Positions 26,492-34,961 are shown, numbered from the stretch's first letter. The stretch is DNA of 64,000 bases from Thiohalorhabdus sp. Cl-TMA (GCF_041821045.1 NZ_JBGUAW010000006.1:1-64000); one strand, 5' to 3'. Numbers and translations are program-made. Notes: a model not told the origin generated them from the sequence alone.

Positions 26492-26565
26492 CCCATGCCC
26501 ATCCCGCCCCGGCCTTCGCCAGCCAGCCGGGCTTCCCGCCCCTGGACCAGCCCCAAAAGGCCCAA

Positions 26566-26694
26566 TCACTGTCCGCCGCGCACGAGGCGAACGCGGTAGG
26601 CATCGTCCTTATCGCTGAATTTGACGACGCCATCATCGAAGTCGACCTTCCACGCGCGGCTCGAAAAGTCGGCGTAAGGCGAGGCCGACCAGTA
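26566..26694 (-). repeat. Putative variable region 1 (129 bp)
   Basis: Codons from TAC-TGG-TCG through the stop. Against variable region 2 at 27178-27306 (also 129 bp) there is no indel, the last 27 bases before and including the stop are identical, and similarity continues past the stop (GTGAT, GGGC, TTTTGGG). Confidence 0.6.
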
Positions 26695-27111
26695 CCACGA
26701 AGCGCCCGTGTTGGGAAAGATGGTGGCGTTGACGGCCGGTGAATGGCAGGCCCGCTCCACCAGAGAGGCCAGCTCGTTCTTGTTGGGCAGGCGCCAGTCG
26801 CTGTGGCCGAGGCTGTCGCCCGCGGTGCCCTCATTAACATTCTGCGCCCGCTGCAGGGCCTCCTGCCAGGTGTAGGTGGCCGCGCTGCCGGTGCAGGTGG
26901 AGCCGTCCCAGGTCTCGCCCTCGGAGCAGCGCTTCCAAGTGAGGCCGGTGCTCTTGTCGGTCACCGTGCCGTCGGTGCCGTTGTCCGTAATGTAGCGGCT
27001 GTCCGGGGCGGTCTTGGGGATGCTGTCATTGCAGGTCTGGGCGCCCGCGGGCCCGGCCAGGGCCAGGGCCAGCACCGCGACCACGGATTGCCGGATCAAG
27101 GTTGCGCGCAT
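26566..27111 (-). CDS. Secreted DUF1566 (Lcl C-terminal domain) protein A
   Basis: 181 residues: Sec signal ending AGAQ (about residue 25), then a DUF1566 domain with STGLTWKRCSEGETW, TYTWQEALQRAQ, LGHSDWRLPNKNELASLVE and YWSASPYA, ending VRLVRGGQ. DUF1566 is a C-type-lectin-like fold found in adhesins and among variable proteins of diversity-generating retroelements. The last 43 codons align without indel to the neighbouring gene but differ in 15 residues. The two genes lie head-to-tail 66 bases apart. Confidence 0.85.
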   Translation of the reverse strand: MRATLIRQSVVAVLALALAGPAGAQTCNDSIPKTAPDSRYITDNGTDGTVTDKSTGLTWKRCSEGETWDGSTCTGSAATYTWQEALQRAQNVNEGTAGDSLGHSDWRLPNKNELASLVERACHSPAVNATIFPNTGASWYWSASPYADFSSRAWKVDFDDGVVKFSDKDDAYRVRLVRGGQ

Positions 27112-27177
27112 GGGGATTACTCCAGGTTCCTATTCGGTTTGGGCTTCATCGCCTTCTTCCCGGCTCCCAAAAGCCCA

Positions 27178-27306
27178 TCACTGTCCGCCGCGCACGAGGC
27201 GAACACCGTTGGCATCGCCCTTAAAATTGTTGCCGACCAAGCCAGAGAAGAAGTAGACGTCCCACGCATAGCTCGAATTCCCGGCGTACGGCGAGGCCGA
27301 CCAGTA
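27178..27306 (-). repeat. Putative variable region 2 (129 bp)
   Basis: Partner of variable region 1. Fifteen codons differ, all changing the amino acid (for example GAC/TAC, GAT/TTT, TTC/AAC, TAC/AAC), while the other codons are the same at all three bases except one proline codon. Confidence 0.6.
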
Positions 27307-28329
27307 ATTTGAAGCAGCGGTATGGGGGAAATAGCCGGTGTCCACGGCCGGGCCAATGGTGCTGTTGTCGACGATGGAGGCCAGCTCGGCCGGGGTGGGC
27401 ATGCGCCAGTCGCTGTGGCCGCACAGGGCGGCGTTGTTGACTTCAGCCACGTAGCTCTCGGTGTCGCAGTCGATGCCCCCGGCGCAGGTGCCGCCGTCCT
27501 GGGTGCCGGCGCTGCCGCCGTTGGTATCGCCGTCGGGGCTGTACCAGGTGTAGGTGTGGTCCTTGTCCCGCAGGCCGCCGTCATCGGTCTTCCCCTCCCA
27601 CATCAGGCCGGTAACGTTGTCGCGCACGCAGGTCCAGTCGGTGGCATTGGCGTCCAGGGCGTTGCCGTTGGAACCGATCTTGGTGAAGTCGAAGCCGGCG
27701 CTGCCGCCGCCCTCCTTAGTCAGGGTACCGTTGCGCTCGGCGGCGTCGCGGCCGTAGACCGCGTCCTGGCCGGCGGGGACCGGATCGCCTTCCGCATCGG
27801 TGCCGGATTCGGTCTGCGTGGCCTCGGCAGTGTCATCGCAATCTACATGGTTGTCATGATTGCCGGTATTGCCGTAGGCGTAGTCGCCGCAGGCCGTGAT
27901 GCCAGTGTCGTTGAGGCCGGGCACGGCGACGGTGACCTCGGCCGTGGCCTCGTTGCCGTTACCGTCGGTGACCCGGTAGGTGAGGGCGTCATCGCCGAGG
28001 AATCCGGCGTCCGGGGTATAGGTCAGCGTGCCATCGCCGGCGATGTCCGCCGAGCCGTGGTCGGGGGCGGCGCTCACCGCGTAGGTGAGGGTGTCGTTTT
28101 CCGGGTCGCTGGCGGTCAGGGAGACGGTGGCCTCCAGGCCGCGGGCCGTGGTCAGACTGGCGGTTTCGGCGGTGGGGGCGCCGTTGTCCGTCTGCGAAGG
28201 ATCATTATCCTCCGATCCCCCGGAGCCTCCTCCGGAGCAGCCGCTCAGTAGATGGAGCATGGCTCCCGCAACCAGGACCAGACCCCAGCCATTTCGATTC
28301 TTAATGCGCTGCCAACCCGCCTTTGCCAT
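27178..28329 (-). CDS. DUF1566 lipoprotein B with cadherin-like repeat
   Basis: 383 residues. The signal has a lipobox (MLHLLSGC, Cys31) and a Gly/Ser linker. Residues ~50-135 are one tandem-95/cadherin-like Ig repeat (TASDPENDTLTYAVSAAPDH, DALTYRVTDGNGNEATAEV). A DUF1566 domain follows: VTGLMWEGKTDDGGLRDKDH, CGHSDWRMPTPAELASIVD, YWSASPYA, ending VRLVRGGQ. It is likely displayed on the outer membrane. The tail is identical to protein A at constant positions and different at 15 others. The 28330-28818 gap upstream shows nothing further. Confidence 0.87.
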   Translation of the reverse strand: MAKAGWQRIKNRNGWGLVLVAGAMLHLLSGCSGGGSGGSEDNDPSQTDNGAPTAETASLTTARGLEATVSLTASDPENDTLTYAVSAAPDHGSADIAGDGTLTYTPDAGFLGDDALTYRVTDGNGNEATAEVTVAVPGLNDTGITACGDYAYGNTGNHDNHVDCDDTAEATQTESGTDAEGDPVPAGQDAVYGRDAAERNGTLTKEGGGSAGFDFTKIGSNGNALDANATDWTCVRDNVTGLMWEGKTDDGGLRDKDHTYTWYSPDGDTNGGSAGTQDGGTCAGGIDCDTESYVAEVNNAALCGHSDWRMPTPAELASIVDNSTIGPAVDTGYFPHTAASNYWSASPYAGNSSYAWDVYFFSGLVGNNFKGDANGVRLVRGGQ

Positions 28330-28818
28330 TGCACTTACCTACGCCACTGCTGATGGTATTGGAAGCCGCCTGCTCCCCGGATTCGAGAGCCGCCGAGCCT
28401 TCCTCGCCTCGCTTCTCGTCCCGACACGATCCTGCTGTCCTTACTCCCTATCGGAATGCTTCGGGAGCAACGCGCAATTGCTTGACCGAAAACTACTTTT
28501 CTTGAGTATCGGGGGCAACCCAGAAAAATTTTCGGGCTTTGCTCTGGAGGGCCGTATCCGGCCGAAGGGCTACGCTTGTCCACGCTGGGAGACAGGAGAT
28601 CTCGAGACTCACAACAAGAACGCACGGCAGAAAGGGGAATGGGCGGAAGATGATGTCCGTTGGCAGGGCTTTTCAGGAAAGTGGCGTAGCTTTAGACAGG
28701 AACCGGGGGGACGGGGATCGTGGTCGGGGGGCTGCTGACAGCAGACCCCGACTCGCCGTTGGTTGCCATCGTGGATGGCATGCTCTGGGTAAGGCCCTGA
28801 TTGCCACAGCCGCGCAGC

Positions 28819-30060
28819 CTAGCCGCCGAGCCTTTTCTCCCCTTGCAAATCACGGTCTACCGCTCCTTTCTCCCGCAACCGTGCCAAGCGGCGATCCCCC
28901 TCCGGGGTTCCCGCCAGGGGCGCCGCCCAGGCCAGGGCCTTTTCCATGTCACGGGCAATGTGCTCCCAGTACTTGGCCAGCCGCTCCCGGGAATCGCGGC
29001 AGCCCCGGGCGGCCAGCTCCTCCCAGAGGGCCAGGGCCAATGGCCACTCTTCGCGGCGCCGGTGCAGCCGGGCCAGCTCGCGCAGGCCTTCGCCGTCCAA
29101 AGCGTCGCGTTGGGCGGCCAGCAGCGCGAAGGCCTGCTCCTCCGCGCCGCGCTGGAGGTGGCCCCGGGCGGCGGCCAGGACGTCGGCGCCCCATGCGCCG
29201 GGCTCGGCATGGATGCGGTCCAACACCGGAACCAGGGCGGCCAGGGCCAGCAGGTCGCGCTCGTTGTGCTGCACCACCGCGGGCAGACGGCCGGCATCGC
29301 CGGCGTGGAGGAAGTCGAACCAGGCCTGGGGCGCCTCGGCGCCGGGGAGGTCGTCGGGGCGGGTGACGCCGAGCAGGCGCTGCTCGGCGGTGGCCAGGCG
29401 GCAGTCGGGGAATCGCCGGCCGAACAAGCGGCGGAAGGGGTAGAGCAGGTCCAGGTGGGACCGCCCGGCCAGGGGGTCGGCACGGCCGGCGAGCAGGCAG
29501 CGGGTGGTCAGCAGCGGCACGTCGAAACGCTTGCCGTTGAAGGTAACCAGGTAATCGCCCTCCCCCAGCCAGTCCGCCACCGCCGCGAGCAGGGCGGCCT
29601 CGCCACCGAAGTGGGTGAGCAGGAGCTGGCGCTGGACCAGGGCGTCCCCCTCGATGCGGGCCAGCCCCACCAGGAAGGCCACGGTGCCGCTGCCGCCGGC
29701 GAGGCCGGTGGTTTCCGTGTCCAGAAAGACGGCACGCCCCGGATCCCAACCGGTGGCCTCGGGGAGCGCTTCCGGCACACCGGCCGCGCCGCCTAGCGCC
29801 GCCCCTTCGGAGCCTTCGGCCAGGGACAGGCGGCGGTCGCGCACCAGCACGCCCTCGGCCAGGGGCTCGGCGCCGATGCGCTCGGCCAGTTCCTCCGGAC
29901 CCAGGTTCTCCCGGGGCGGGCGGCGGGCACCGCCGGCGCGCTGCACCCGCTCGGCCAGGCTGGGGCCGGCGGGCGCGGGGCGCGATTCCGGCGCCGGCGC
30001 ATCCGGCCGCTGGCCGGTCTGGCGCCGCAGGTCGGCGAGGCGGCCCTTGAGGCGGCTCAT
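28819..30060 (-). CDS. mrfB: MrfB/YprB-like 3'-5' exonuclease
   Basis: 413 residues. The DnaQ/RNase H-like core carries FLDTETTGLAGGSGTVAFLVG (DxE), THFGGEAALLAAVADWLGEG, LVTFNGKRFDVPLLTTRC, HLDLLYPFRRLFGRRFPDCR and VQHNERDLLALAAL. The C-terminal third is helical repeats rich in Leu/Ala/Arg. In Bacillus YprB (MrfB) acts with the YprA helicase in repair of mitomycin C damage. Here the helicase gene is 1.8 kb upstream, beyond a hipAB module. Confidence 0.85.
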   Translation of the reverse strand: MSRLKGRLADLRRQTGQRPDAPAPESRPAPAGPSLAERVQRAGGARRPPRENLGPEELAERIGAEPLAEGVLVRDRRLSLAEGSEGAALGGAAGVPEALPEATGWDPGRAVFLDTETTGLAGGSGTVAFLVGLARIEGDALVQRQLLLTHFGGEAALLAAVADWLGEGDYLVTFNGKRFDVPLLTTRCLLAGRADPLAGRSHLDLLYPFRRLFGRRFPDCRLATAEQRLLGVTRPDDLPGAEAPQAWFDFLHAGDAGRLPAVVQHNERDLLALAALVPVLDRIHAEPGAWGADVLAAARGHLQRGAEEQAFALLAAQRDALDGEGLRELARLHRRREEWPLALALWEELAARGCRDSRERLAKYWEHIARDMEKALAWAAPLAGTPEGDRRLARLREKGAVDRDLQGEKRLGG

Positions 30061-30170
30061 TCAGAGCCTCCCAGACGGCCCGGCCCTTGCTCCCGTGCCC
30101 GTGCCTCCAATGGATAGGCGGCTACCAGCTCCTCCCAAGGATCCCGCATTTTCTCAGCCCCCTTCGCCAT
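30057..30170 (-). CDS. 37-aa open frame in the hipA-mrfB gap
   Basis: Starts nine bases beyond hipA, reads MRDPWEELVAAYPLEARARE and ends LGGSE-TGA, with the stop overlapping the mrfB ATG by four bases. The LGGSE end imitates the LGGAE end of mrfA, so part of it is a junction duplication. It may be translated and couple mrfB to the hip transcript; no family is recognised. Confidence 0.35.
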   Translation of the reverse strand: MAKGAEKMRDPWEELVAAYPLEARAREQGPGRLGGSE

Positions 30171-30178
30171 ATCGGTGC

Positions 30179-31495
30179 CTATTCCCGCTCCAGCCTGCGG
30201 ATTCGATCCAACATTCCCCGTTTCACGGATTCATGGATTTCTTCGGGGAAACCGGCCGGCAGCTCGGCCTCGACCCTTTCCACCGCTTCCCGAGCCCTGC
30301 CCGCCATCTCCTCAAGGGCATCGTGTACGAGCCTTTCCGGCAGCCCCGCCTCTTGGCCGGATTGGGCGAAATGCCTGCCGAGGACCTCATGGACCTTGTA
30401 GTGACGACGGGCTCCCACGGACATGGCCAGACGCATGTGCTCGGGCTGGATCTGGCCCGATTCCAGGCTTGGCTGGACGCTTACCACATCATAGAGCGGG
30501 GTCAGGCGATAACTGCCCCCCGGAGCAAGAAACACACTGAAATTCTTGGCATGGCCATCGGTTGCCCCCAGCAGCCAGAACAGGGTCTGCGCCTTGAGGA
30601 CCGTGGCCTGATCTGCGTGCGGCTGATCGCTTCCCCGCAGCAGGCCCAGCACATCCACCAAGCCCGGCCCGCCTTCGTTCTGGTACTTGCGTGTCGGCGG
30701 GACCGACAGGGCCTGGCAGCAATCCTCCTGCGGGACCCGTAGCAACCGGCCATCCCGTGTCCACTGCCGGTCGAAACGCTCGACCACCAGGGCCTTCGTG
30801 CTACCGAAGGTCCGGATTTCCGCGTGGTTCACCGGCAGTCCGAATGCCTCGGCCATCTTCAGGCAATAGAATTCATTCTCGACACTGTTCGATAGGTCCA
30901 TGCCGTAGGGCAGGGTCCCGATCTGGGGCTTGAGGATGTGCGTGGTCGGGGTTGTACCGTGCGGCCGCAGCCATTGCCCGCCGTCCCACAGTAACGCGGT
31001 CTTTTCCTGGGCCCCGGCCACCGAAATGCGGAACGGGTCCTCGCGGCCAAGCCCCAGAGGGGCCTGGGCGAGCCCCTGGAGAAGCCGCTCGATGGCCTCC
31101 CCGTCGACCGCCTCGCCATGGATCATGGTGGAATCCGGGCCGACCGCCTCCCTCTCCTCTCCCGGGGCGAATTGCAGGGCACCGACACAATCGCGGCCGA
31201 TGGCGGCAAGAAGGCTATAGGCATCGGTCCCGGCGGCCCCCACCCGCTCCGCGACCCGGTGCCGCAGGACCTGGGCATCCGGGAGCAGGTTGTCGAACAC
31301 CGCGGAGACGGGCTCCCCCCGATAAGGATCCTCGCGCAGTGGGAGGGAGAGCGAGACCGGGAAGGCGTACTTCCATTCCAGCCAAGCGGGGTCATACCCA
31401 AAACGGATCTCCCCGCCCGGGCGCTTGGTGAGATGCCCGACTGGGCGATTGTTCAGGAGGACTCGCAGCGGCTCGTACCGAGGCCGACGCGGCAT
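30179..31495 (-). CDS. hipA: HipA-type toxin kinase
   Basis: 438 residues. N-terminal HipA domain (RVLLNNRPVGHL, FDNLLPDAQVLRHRVAERVG), then the kinase core: FRISVAGAQEKTALLWDGGQ, HILKPQIGTLPYG, VERFDRQWTRDG, catalytic DGHAKNFSVFL and metal-binding LTPLYDVVS. HipA kinases phosphorylate glutamyl-tRNA synthetase or other targets and cause dormancy. It overlaps hipB by one base. It appears intact. Confidence 0.92.
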   Translation of the reverse strand: MPRRPRYEPLRVLLNNRPVGHLTKRPGGEIRFGYDPAWLEWKYAFPVSLSLPLREDPYRGEPVSAVFDNLLPDAQVLRHRVAERVGAAGTDAYSLLAAIGRDCVGALQFAPGEEREAVGPDSTMIHGEAVDGEAIERLLQGLAQAPLGLGREDPFRISVAGAQEKTALLWDGGQWLRPHGTTPTTHILKPQIGTLPYGMDLSNSVENEFYCLKMAEAFGLPVNHAEIRTFGSTKALVVERFDRQWTRDGRLLRVPQEDCCQALSVPPTRKYQNEGGPGLVDVLGLLRGSDQPHADQATVLKAQTLFWLLGATDGHAKNFSVFLAPGGSYRLTPLYDVVSVQPSLESGQIQPEHMRLAMSVGARRHYKVHEVLGRHFAQSGQEAGLPERLVHDALEEMAGRAREAVERVEAELPAGFPEEIHESVKRGMLDRIRRLERE

Positions 31496-31746
31496 CAGAA
31501 GATCTCCTCGAGATCCACGCCCCCGCCCTTGGACCGCGGATCGATGCGGAGGTCGAGATCCAGAGCGACGAAGACGGCCAGGAGCGTTTCCAGCTTGGCC
31601 GCGGGATTGCCCGTCTCAATGATGGAGATCGTCTCCTGACGCACCCCCGCCACCTTCCCGAGAGCTGCCTGGGTCAGCCCCTGCTTCTTGCGGGCCCGGC
31701 GTACCACACTTCCGAGCTGCTCCGGCGTCCGCACGAGATCGGCCAT
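31495..31746 (-). CDS. hipB: HipB-type antitoxin/repressor
   Basis: 83 residues, Xre-type helix-turn-helix: LGSVVRRARKKQGLTQAALG, KVAGVRQETISIIETG, then LETLLAVFVALDLDLRIDPR. It binds HipA and represses the operon. The ATG at 31746 follows GGGAGTGGGACCG; three more codons are open upstream. An inverted repeat lies 21 bases before the start. Confidence 0.9.
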   Translation of the reverse strand: MADLVRTPEQLGSVVRRARKKQGLTQAALGKVAGVRQETISIIETGNPAAKLETLLAVFVALDLDLRIDPRSKGGGVDLEEIF

Positions 31747-31766
31747 CGGTCCCACTCCCGCCCGCC

Positions 31767-31786
31767 TTATGCGAGATAACGCATAA
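31767..31786. promoter_or_regulatory. Candidate HipB operator
   Basis: TTATGCG-AGATAA-CGCATAA, a perfect 7-bp inverted repeat in the AT-rich leader just before hipB. Further TATCG motifs follow at 31795-31825. The low GC of this leader against its neighbours suggests it came in with the module. Confidence 0.5.
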
Positions 31787-31873
31787 CTTTGAATTATCGG
31801 ATATAGAACATAATATCGAAATATGCCCCATACCCAATAGATAGGATAAAGTCATCCGGGGCCGGCGATTGGA

Positions 31874-31913
31874 GCGAGATGGGCCTTGAAGCAGCTCATT
31901 CCGCGCCTCCCAG
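31874..31913. repeat. Duplicated mrfA-mrfB junction (partner at 30035-30074)
   Basis: Forty bases around the mrfA stop match 33 of 40 bases around the mrfB start, in direct orientation. Each copy carries an LGG-x-E-stop with an overlapping ATG (ATGA). The copy beside mrfA ends in a dead mrfB-like start. Confidence 0.65.
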
Positions 31914-34292
31914 CAGCTCAAGCACCCGCGCCGCCGCCCCCTTGGGCGAGAAGCCGCGCTCGGCGTCGGAGGCCAGTATCGGCCCTACGCAGGCGGGGCA
32001 GCCGTAGGCGCAGTCGCAGGCGGCCACCAGCTCGCGGGCCTGGGTCACCACCGCCTGACGCTGGTCGAACAGGGGCGCGGACAGGCCCACGCCGCCGGGG
32101 TAGTTGTCGTAGAGGAACAGGGCGGGCACGAAGCGGCCCTGGGCTTCCGGGTCGCCGTCGCTGCCATCGAAATGCTTGATCTGGCCGCGGCCGGCCGCAC
32201 CCACGATGGCGAACCACTCGGCGTCGCCGTCGCCCACGGCCCGGCCCAGATCGCCGGGCTCACACATGGCACGCAGCGCCGCCACGTGGTGCACGGCGTA
32301 GGCCGCGCCCAGAAAGCCGTCCAGAGCCTCCTGGCGGCTGCCGAAGGCCGCCTCCAGCCCACCGCCGGGAAGCTGCCACCAGACGGCGGTAGTGTGCATT
32401 TCCTGATCCGGGAGACTGATGTCACCGAAGCCCACGTTCTCGTGGGTGTAGTAGCGGATCTTTTTGTAGCCGGCGATGCGCCGCACCAGGTGGACCTCGC
32501 CGTTGGCGGCCTCGCCACTGCCCTGCCCCGCCCGCTCGAATGCATCCAGGATCTTCAGGCGGATGTAGTCGATGGCGTCGGTGTAGTAGTCGGCCCGCGT
32601 GGCGCGCACGTACGCCTTGCGACCCTCCCAGTCCAGCTGCTCCACCTGGTAGGGCTGGGCCTGGATCATGTAGATGGCGCCCTCGTAGATGGTCATTGGG
32701 GCGCTGGCGTAGTCCACCTCGGCGACAATGGTCCGACCGCCGTCCGTGATATCCACCACCACGAAGTTGCCCTCGGCGATGGAGCGCAGGCTGACGGCAT
32801 TGGCCGGGTAGCTGTCGGCGGTCCAGTGCCAGCGCTCCCCTTCCCGGTGCAGCAGCCCCTCCTCTTCCAGATAGTCCAGGAGAGCCTCCAGGTCCTCCCC
32901 GCCGAAGGACTCCCCTTCCCGGAAGGGCAGCTCGAAGGCGGCGCACCGCACGTGATCGAGCAGGATCAGGAGCTGGTCGGGGTCTATTCGGGCGTGCTCC
33001 GGCGAGCCGCCGAAGAAGAAGTCCGGATTGCGGACCACGTACTGATCCAACGGCAGGCTGGAGGCCACCACCACCCCCAGCGCGGCACGGCTTCGCCGGC
33101 CCGCCCGGCCGAGGCGCTGCAGGGTCCCGGCGATGGTCCCCGGGTAGCCGTTGAGCACGCAGACGTCGAGGGCGCCGATGTCCACCCCCAGCTCCAGGGC
33201 CGAGGTGGCCACCACGCAGCCCAGGTCGCCCTCGCGCAGACGCTTCTCCGTGGCCCGGCGCTCCGTGGGCAGGTAACCGCCCCGGTAGGCGGCGACACGC
33301 TGCGGCTGGCGCGGGTCGGTATCGAATACATCCTTCAGGTACTTGGTGAGCACCTCCACCATGAGCCGGGAGCGGGCGAACAGGATGCTCTTCAGGCCCG
33401 TGCGCATGGCGGTGCGCACGATCCGGGTCACCTGGGAGCGCGCCGAGGCGCGCAGGCCCAGATCGGGGTTCACCACCGGCGGATTCCACAGCAGCAGGTG
33501 CTTCTCTCCGGCCGGCGCGCCACTTTCGGTGATGGCGGATACCGGCTCCCCCACCAGCTGTTCCGCCAGCTCCGCCGGGTTGGCGATGGTGGCGGAGGAG
33601 AGGATGAACACGGGATCGGCGCCGTAGAACCGGCAGACCCGCCGCAAGCGGCGAATCACGTTGGCCATGTGCGAACCGAATACGCCGCGGTAGGTGTGCG
33701 TCTCGTCGATGACCACGTAGCGCAGCGACTCGAAGAACTGCGCCCACTTGGTGTGATGCGGCAGGACCCCCTGGTGCAGCATATCTGGGTTGGAGACCAC
33801 GATGTCGCCGCGGCTGCGTACGGCCTTGCGGGCGTCCCCGGGCGTGTCGCCGTCGAAGGTATGGGCCCGCACGCCCAGGTCCCCGGCTTCGTTGAGCTCC
33901 GCGAGCTCGGCCACCTGATCCTGGGAGAGCGCTTTGGTGGGGAAGAGGTAGAGGGCCTTGGCGCCCGTGCCGAGCACATCGTGCAGGACGGGGAGGTTGT
34001 AGCACAGAGTCTTGCCGGAGGCCGTGGGCGTGACCACCACGGCATGTCCGCCAGCCCGGACCCGGTCCCATGCGGCACGCTGGTGGCTGTAGAGGGCGGT
34101 AACGCCGCGCGCCTCCAGGGCGGCGCGCACCCGCCCGTCGAGCTCCTCCGGGAACGGGGCGTAGCTCCCTTCCCGGGCCGGGAGGACGCGCTGCCCCGTG
34201 ATCCGGCCGCCGTACTTGGCCTTCAGCCGTTCGGCGAGGGCGCGGACCGGGTCATCGTCAGTGGCAGCCGGGGGCGGAATGGTTTCGGGCAC
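31896..34292 (-). CDS. mrfA: MrfA/YprA-like DEAD/DEAH-box helicase with DUF1998 zinc domain
   Basis: About 798 residues: ATPase motifs YSHQRAAWDRVRAGGHAVVV, TPTASGKTLCYNLPVL (Walker A), FPTKALSQDQ, VVIDETHTYRGVFGSH (DEIH-type box), ILSSATIANP; second RecA lobe with VATSALELGVDIGALD and QRLGRAGRRS; C-terminal DUF1998 with four Cys (ACDCAYGCPACVG). In Bacillus it pairs with MrfB in mitomycin repair. Start uncertain: GTG 34292 leaves the LexA-type box upstream; an in-frame ATG at 34343 would place the box inside the gene. Divergent from lexA. Confidence 0.9.
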   Translation of the reverse strand: MPETIPPPAATDDDPVRALAERLKAKYGGRITGQRVLPAREGSYAPFPEELDGRVRAALEARGVTALYSHQRAAWDRVRAGGHAVVVTPTASGKTLCYNLPVLHDVLGTGAKALYLFPTKALSQDQVAELAELNEAGDLGVRAHTFDGDTPGDARKAVRSRGDIVVSNPDMLHQGVLPHHTKWAQFFESLRYVVIDETHTYRGVFGSHMANVIRRLRRVCRFYGADPVFILSSATIANPAELAEQLVGEPVSAITESGAPAGEKHLLLWNPPVVNPDLGLRASARSQVTRIVRTAMRTGLKSILFARSRLMVEVLTKYLKDVFDTDPRQPQRVAAYRGGYLPTERRATEKRLREGDLGCVVATSALELGVDIGALDVCVLNGYPGTIAGTLQRLGRAGRRSRAALGVVVASSLPLDQYVVRNPDFFFGGSPEHARIDPDQLLILLDHVRCAAFELPFREGESFGGEDLEALLDYLEEEGLLHREGERWHWTADSYPANAVSLRSIAEGNFVVVDITDGGRTIVAEVDYASAPMTIYEGAIYMIQAQPYQVEQLDWEGRKAYVRATRADYYTDAIDYIRLKILDAFERAGQGSGEAANGEVHLVRRIAGYKKIRYYTHENVGFGDISLPDQEMHTTAVWWQLPGGGLEAAFGSRQEALDGFLGAAYAVHHVAALRAMCEPGDLGRAVGDGDAEWFAIVGAAGRGQIKHFDGSDGDPEAQGRFVPALFLYDNYPGGVGLSAPLFDQRQAVVTQARELVAACDCAYGCPACVGPILASDAERGFSPKGAAARVLELLGGAE

Positions 34293-34298
34293 GGGGGT

Positions 34299-34313
34299 GT
34301 TCTCGTTATGTTC
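34299..34313. promoter_or_regulatory. LexA box of the GTTC-N7-GTTC type
   Basis: GTTCTCGTTATGTTC is an exact match to the direct-repeat operator known from alphaproteobacterial LexA. It lies between the divergent mrfA and lexA starts, 46 bases before the lexA ATG, where it could control both. Confidence 0.65.
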
Positions 34314-34358
34314 TCCGTATGCGATACTAGCCCCAAAACCCATTCAGGGACAAGCGCC

Positions 34359-34961
34359 ATGGACACGCCGCTGACGCGACGCCAACGCGAGATCCACGAA
34401 TACCTCCTGGCCCACGCGGACGAGCCGCCCCCCACCCTGGACGAGCTGGCCCGGGGACTCGGCATGCGCTCCCGGGGATCGCTGCACCGGCACGTGCAGG
34501 CCCTGGTGGACGCGGGCCTGGTGGAGCCCATGGACGGCAAGAAACGGGGTGTGCGGCTCGCCGAGACTACGCACGAGCGGGACGACGAGCTGCCCCTCCT
34601 GGGCCGGATCGCCGCCGGACAGCCCATCGCCGCCCTCCCCCAGCCGGAAACCCTCGAGGTGCCCACCCAGCTCCGGCGCGACCAGCCTTGCTACGTCCTC
34701 GAGGTGGATGGCGACTCCATGATCGACGAGGGGATCTTCGACGGCGACTGGGTCGTGGTCGAGGAGCGGGACCGCGCCGACAACGGCGAGCTGGTGGTGG
34801 CCCTCATAGACGGCGAGGAGGCCACGCTGAAGCGCATCGAGCAACGCCCGGACAAGGTGGTTCTGCATCCCGCCAATGCCGATCACGCGCCGCAGGAATA
34901 CGCTCCGGAACGGGTCCGAATCCAGGGTGTGGTGGTGAGCCAGATGCGGCGCTATTTCTAG
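34359..34961 (+). CDS. lexA: LexA repressor
   Basis: 200 residues: winged-helix N-terminus (TRRQREIHEYLLAHADEPPP, recognition helix SRGSLHRHVQALVDAGL), Ala86-Gly87 cleavage bond in LLGRIAAGQPIAA, catalytic Ser120 (VDGDSMIDEGIFDGD) and Lys158 (EEATLKRI). It represses SOS genes and self-cleaves on RecA filaments. AGGGA precedes the ATG. The recognition helix differs from E. coli LexA, in keeping with the non-enteric operator upstream. Confidence 0.95.
   Translation: MDTPLTRRQREIHEYLLAHADEPPPTLDELARGLGMRSRGSLHRHVQALVDAGLVEPMDGKKRGVRLAETTHERDDELPLLGRIAAGQPIAALPQPETLEVPTQLRRDQPCYVLEVDGDSMIDEGIFDGDWVVVEERDRADNGELVVALIDGEEATLKRIEQRPDKVVLHPANADHAPQEYAPERVRIQGVVVSQMRRYF

Noticed and set aside
26193-26565. 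N-terminal extension of the vapB frame up to 26565
   Set aside because: The added sequence is Pro/Arg/Gly-rich and non-homologous; a good ribosome site sits at the short start.
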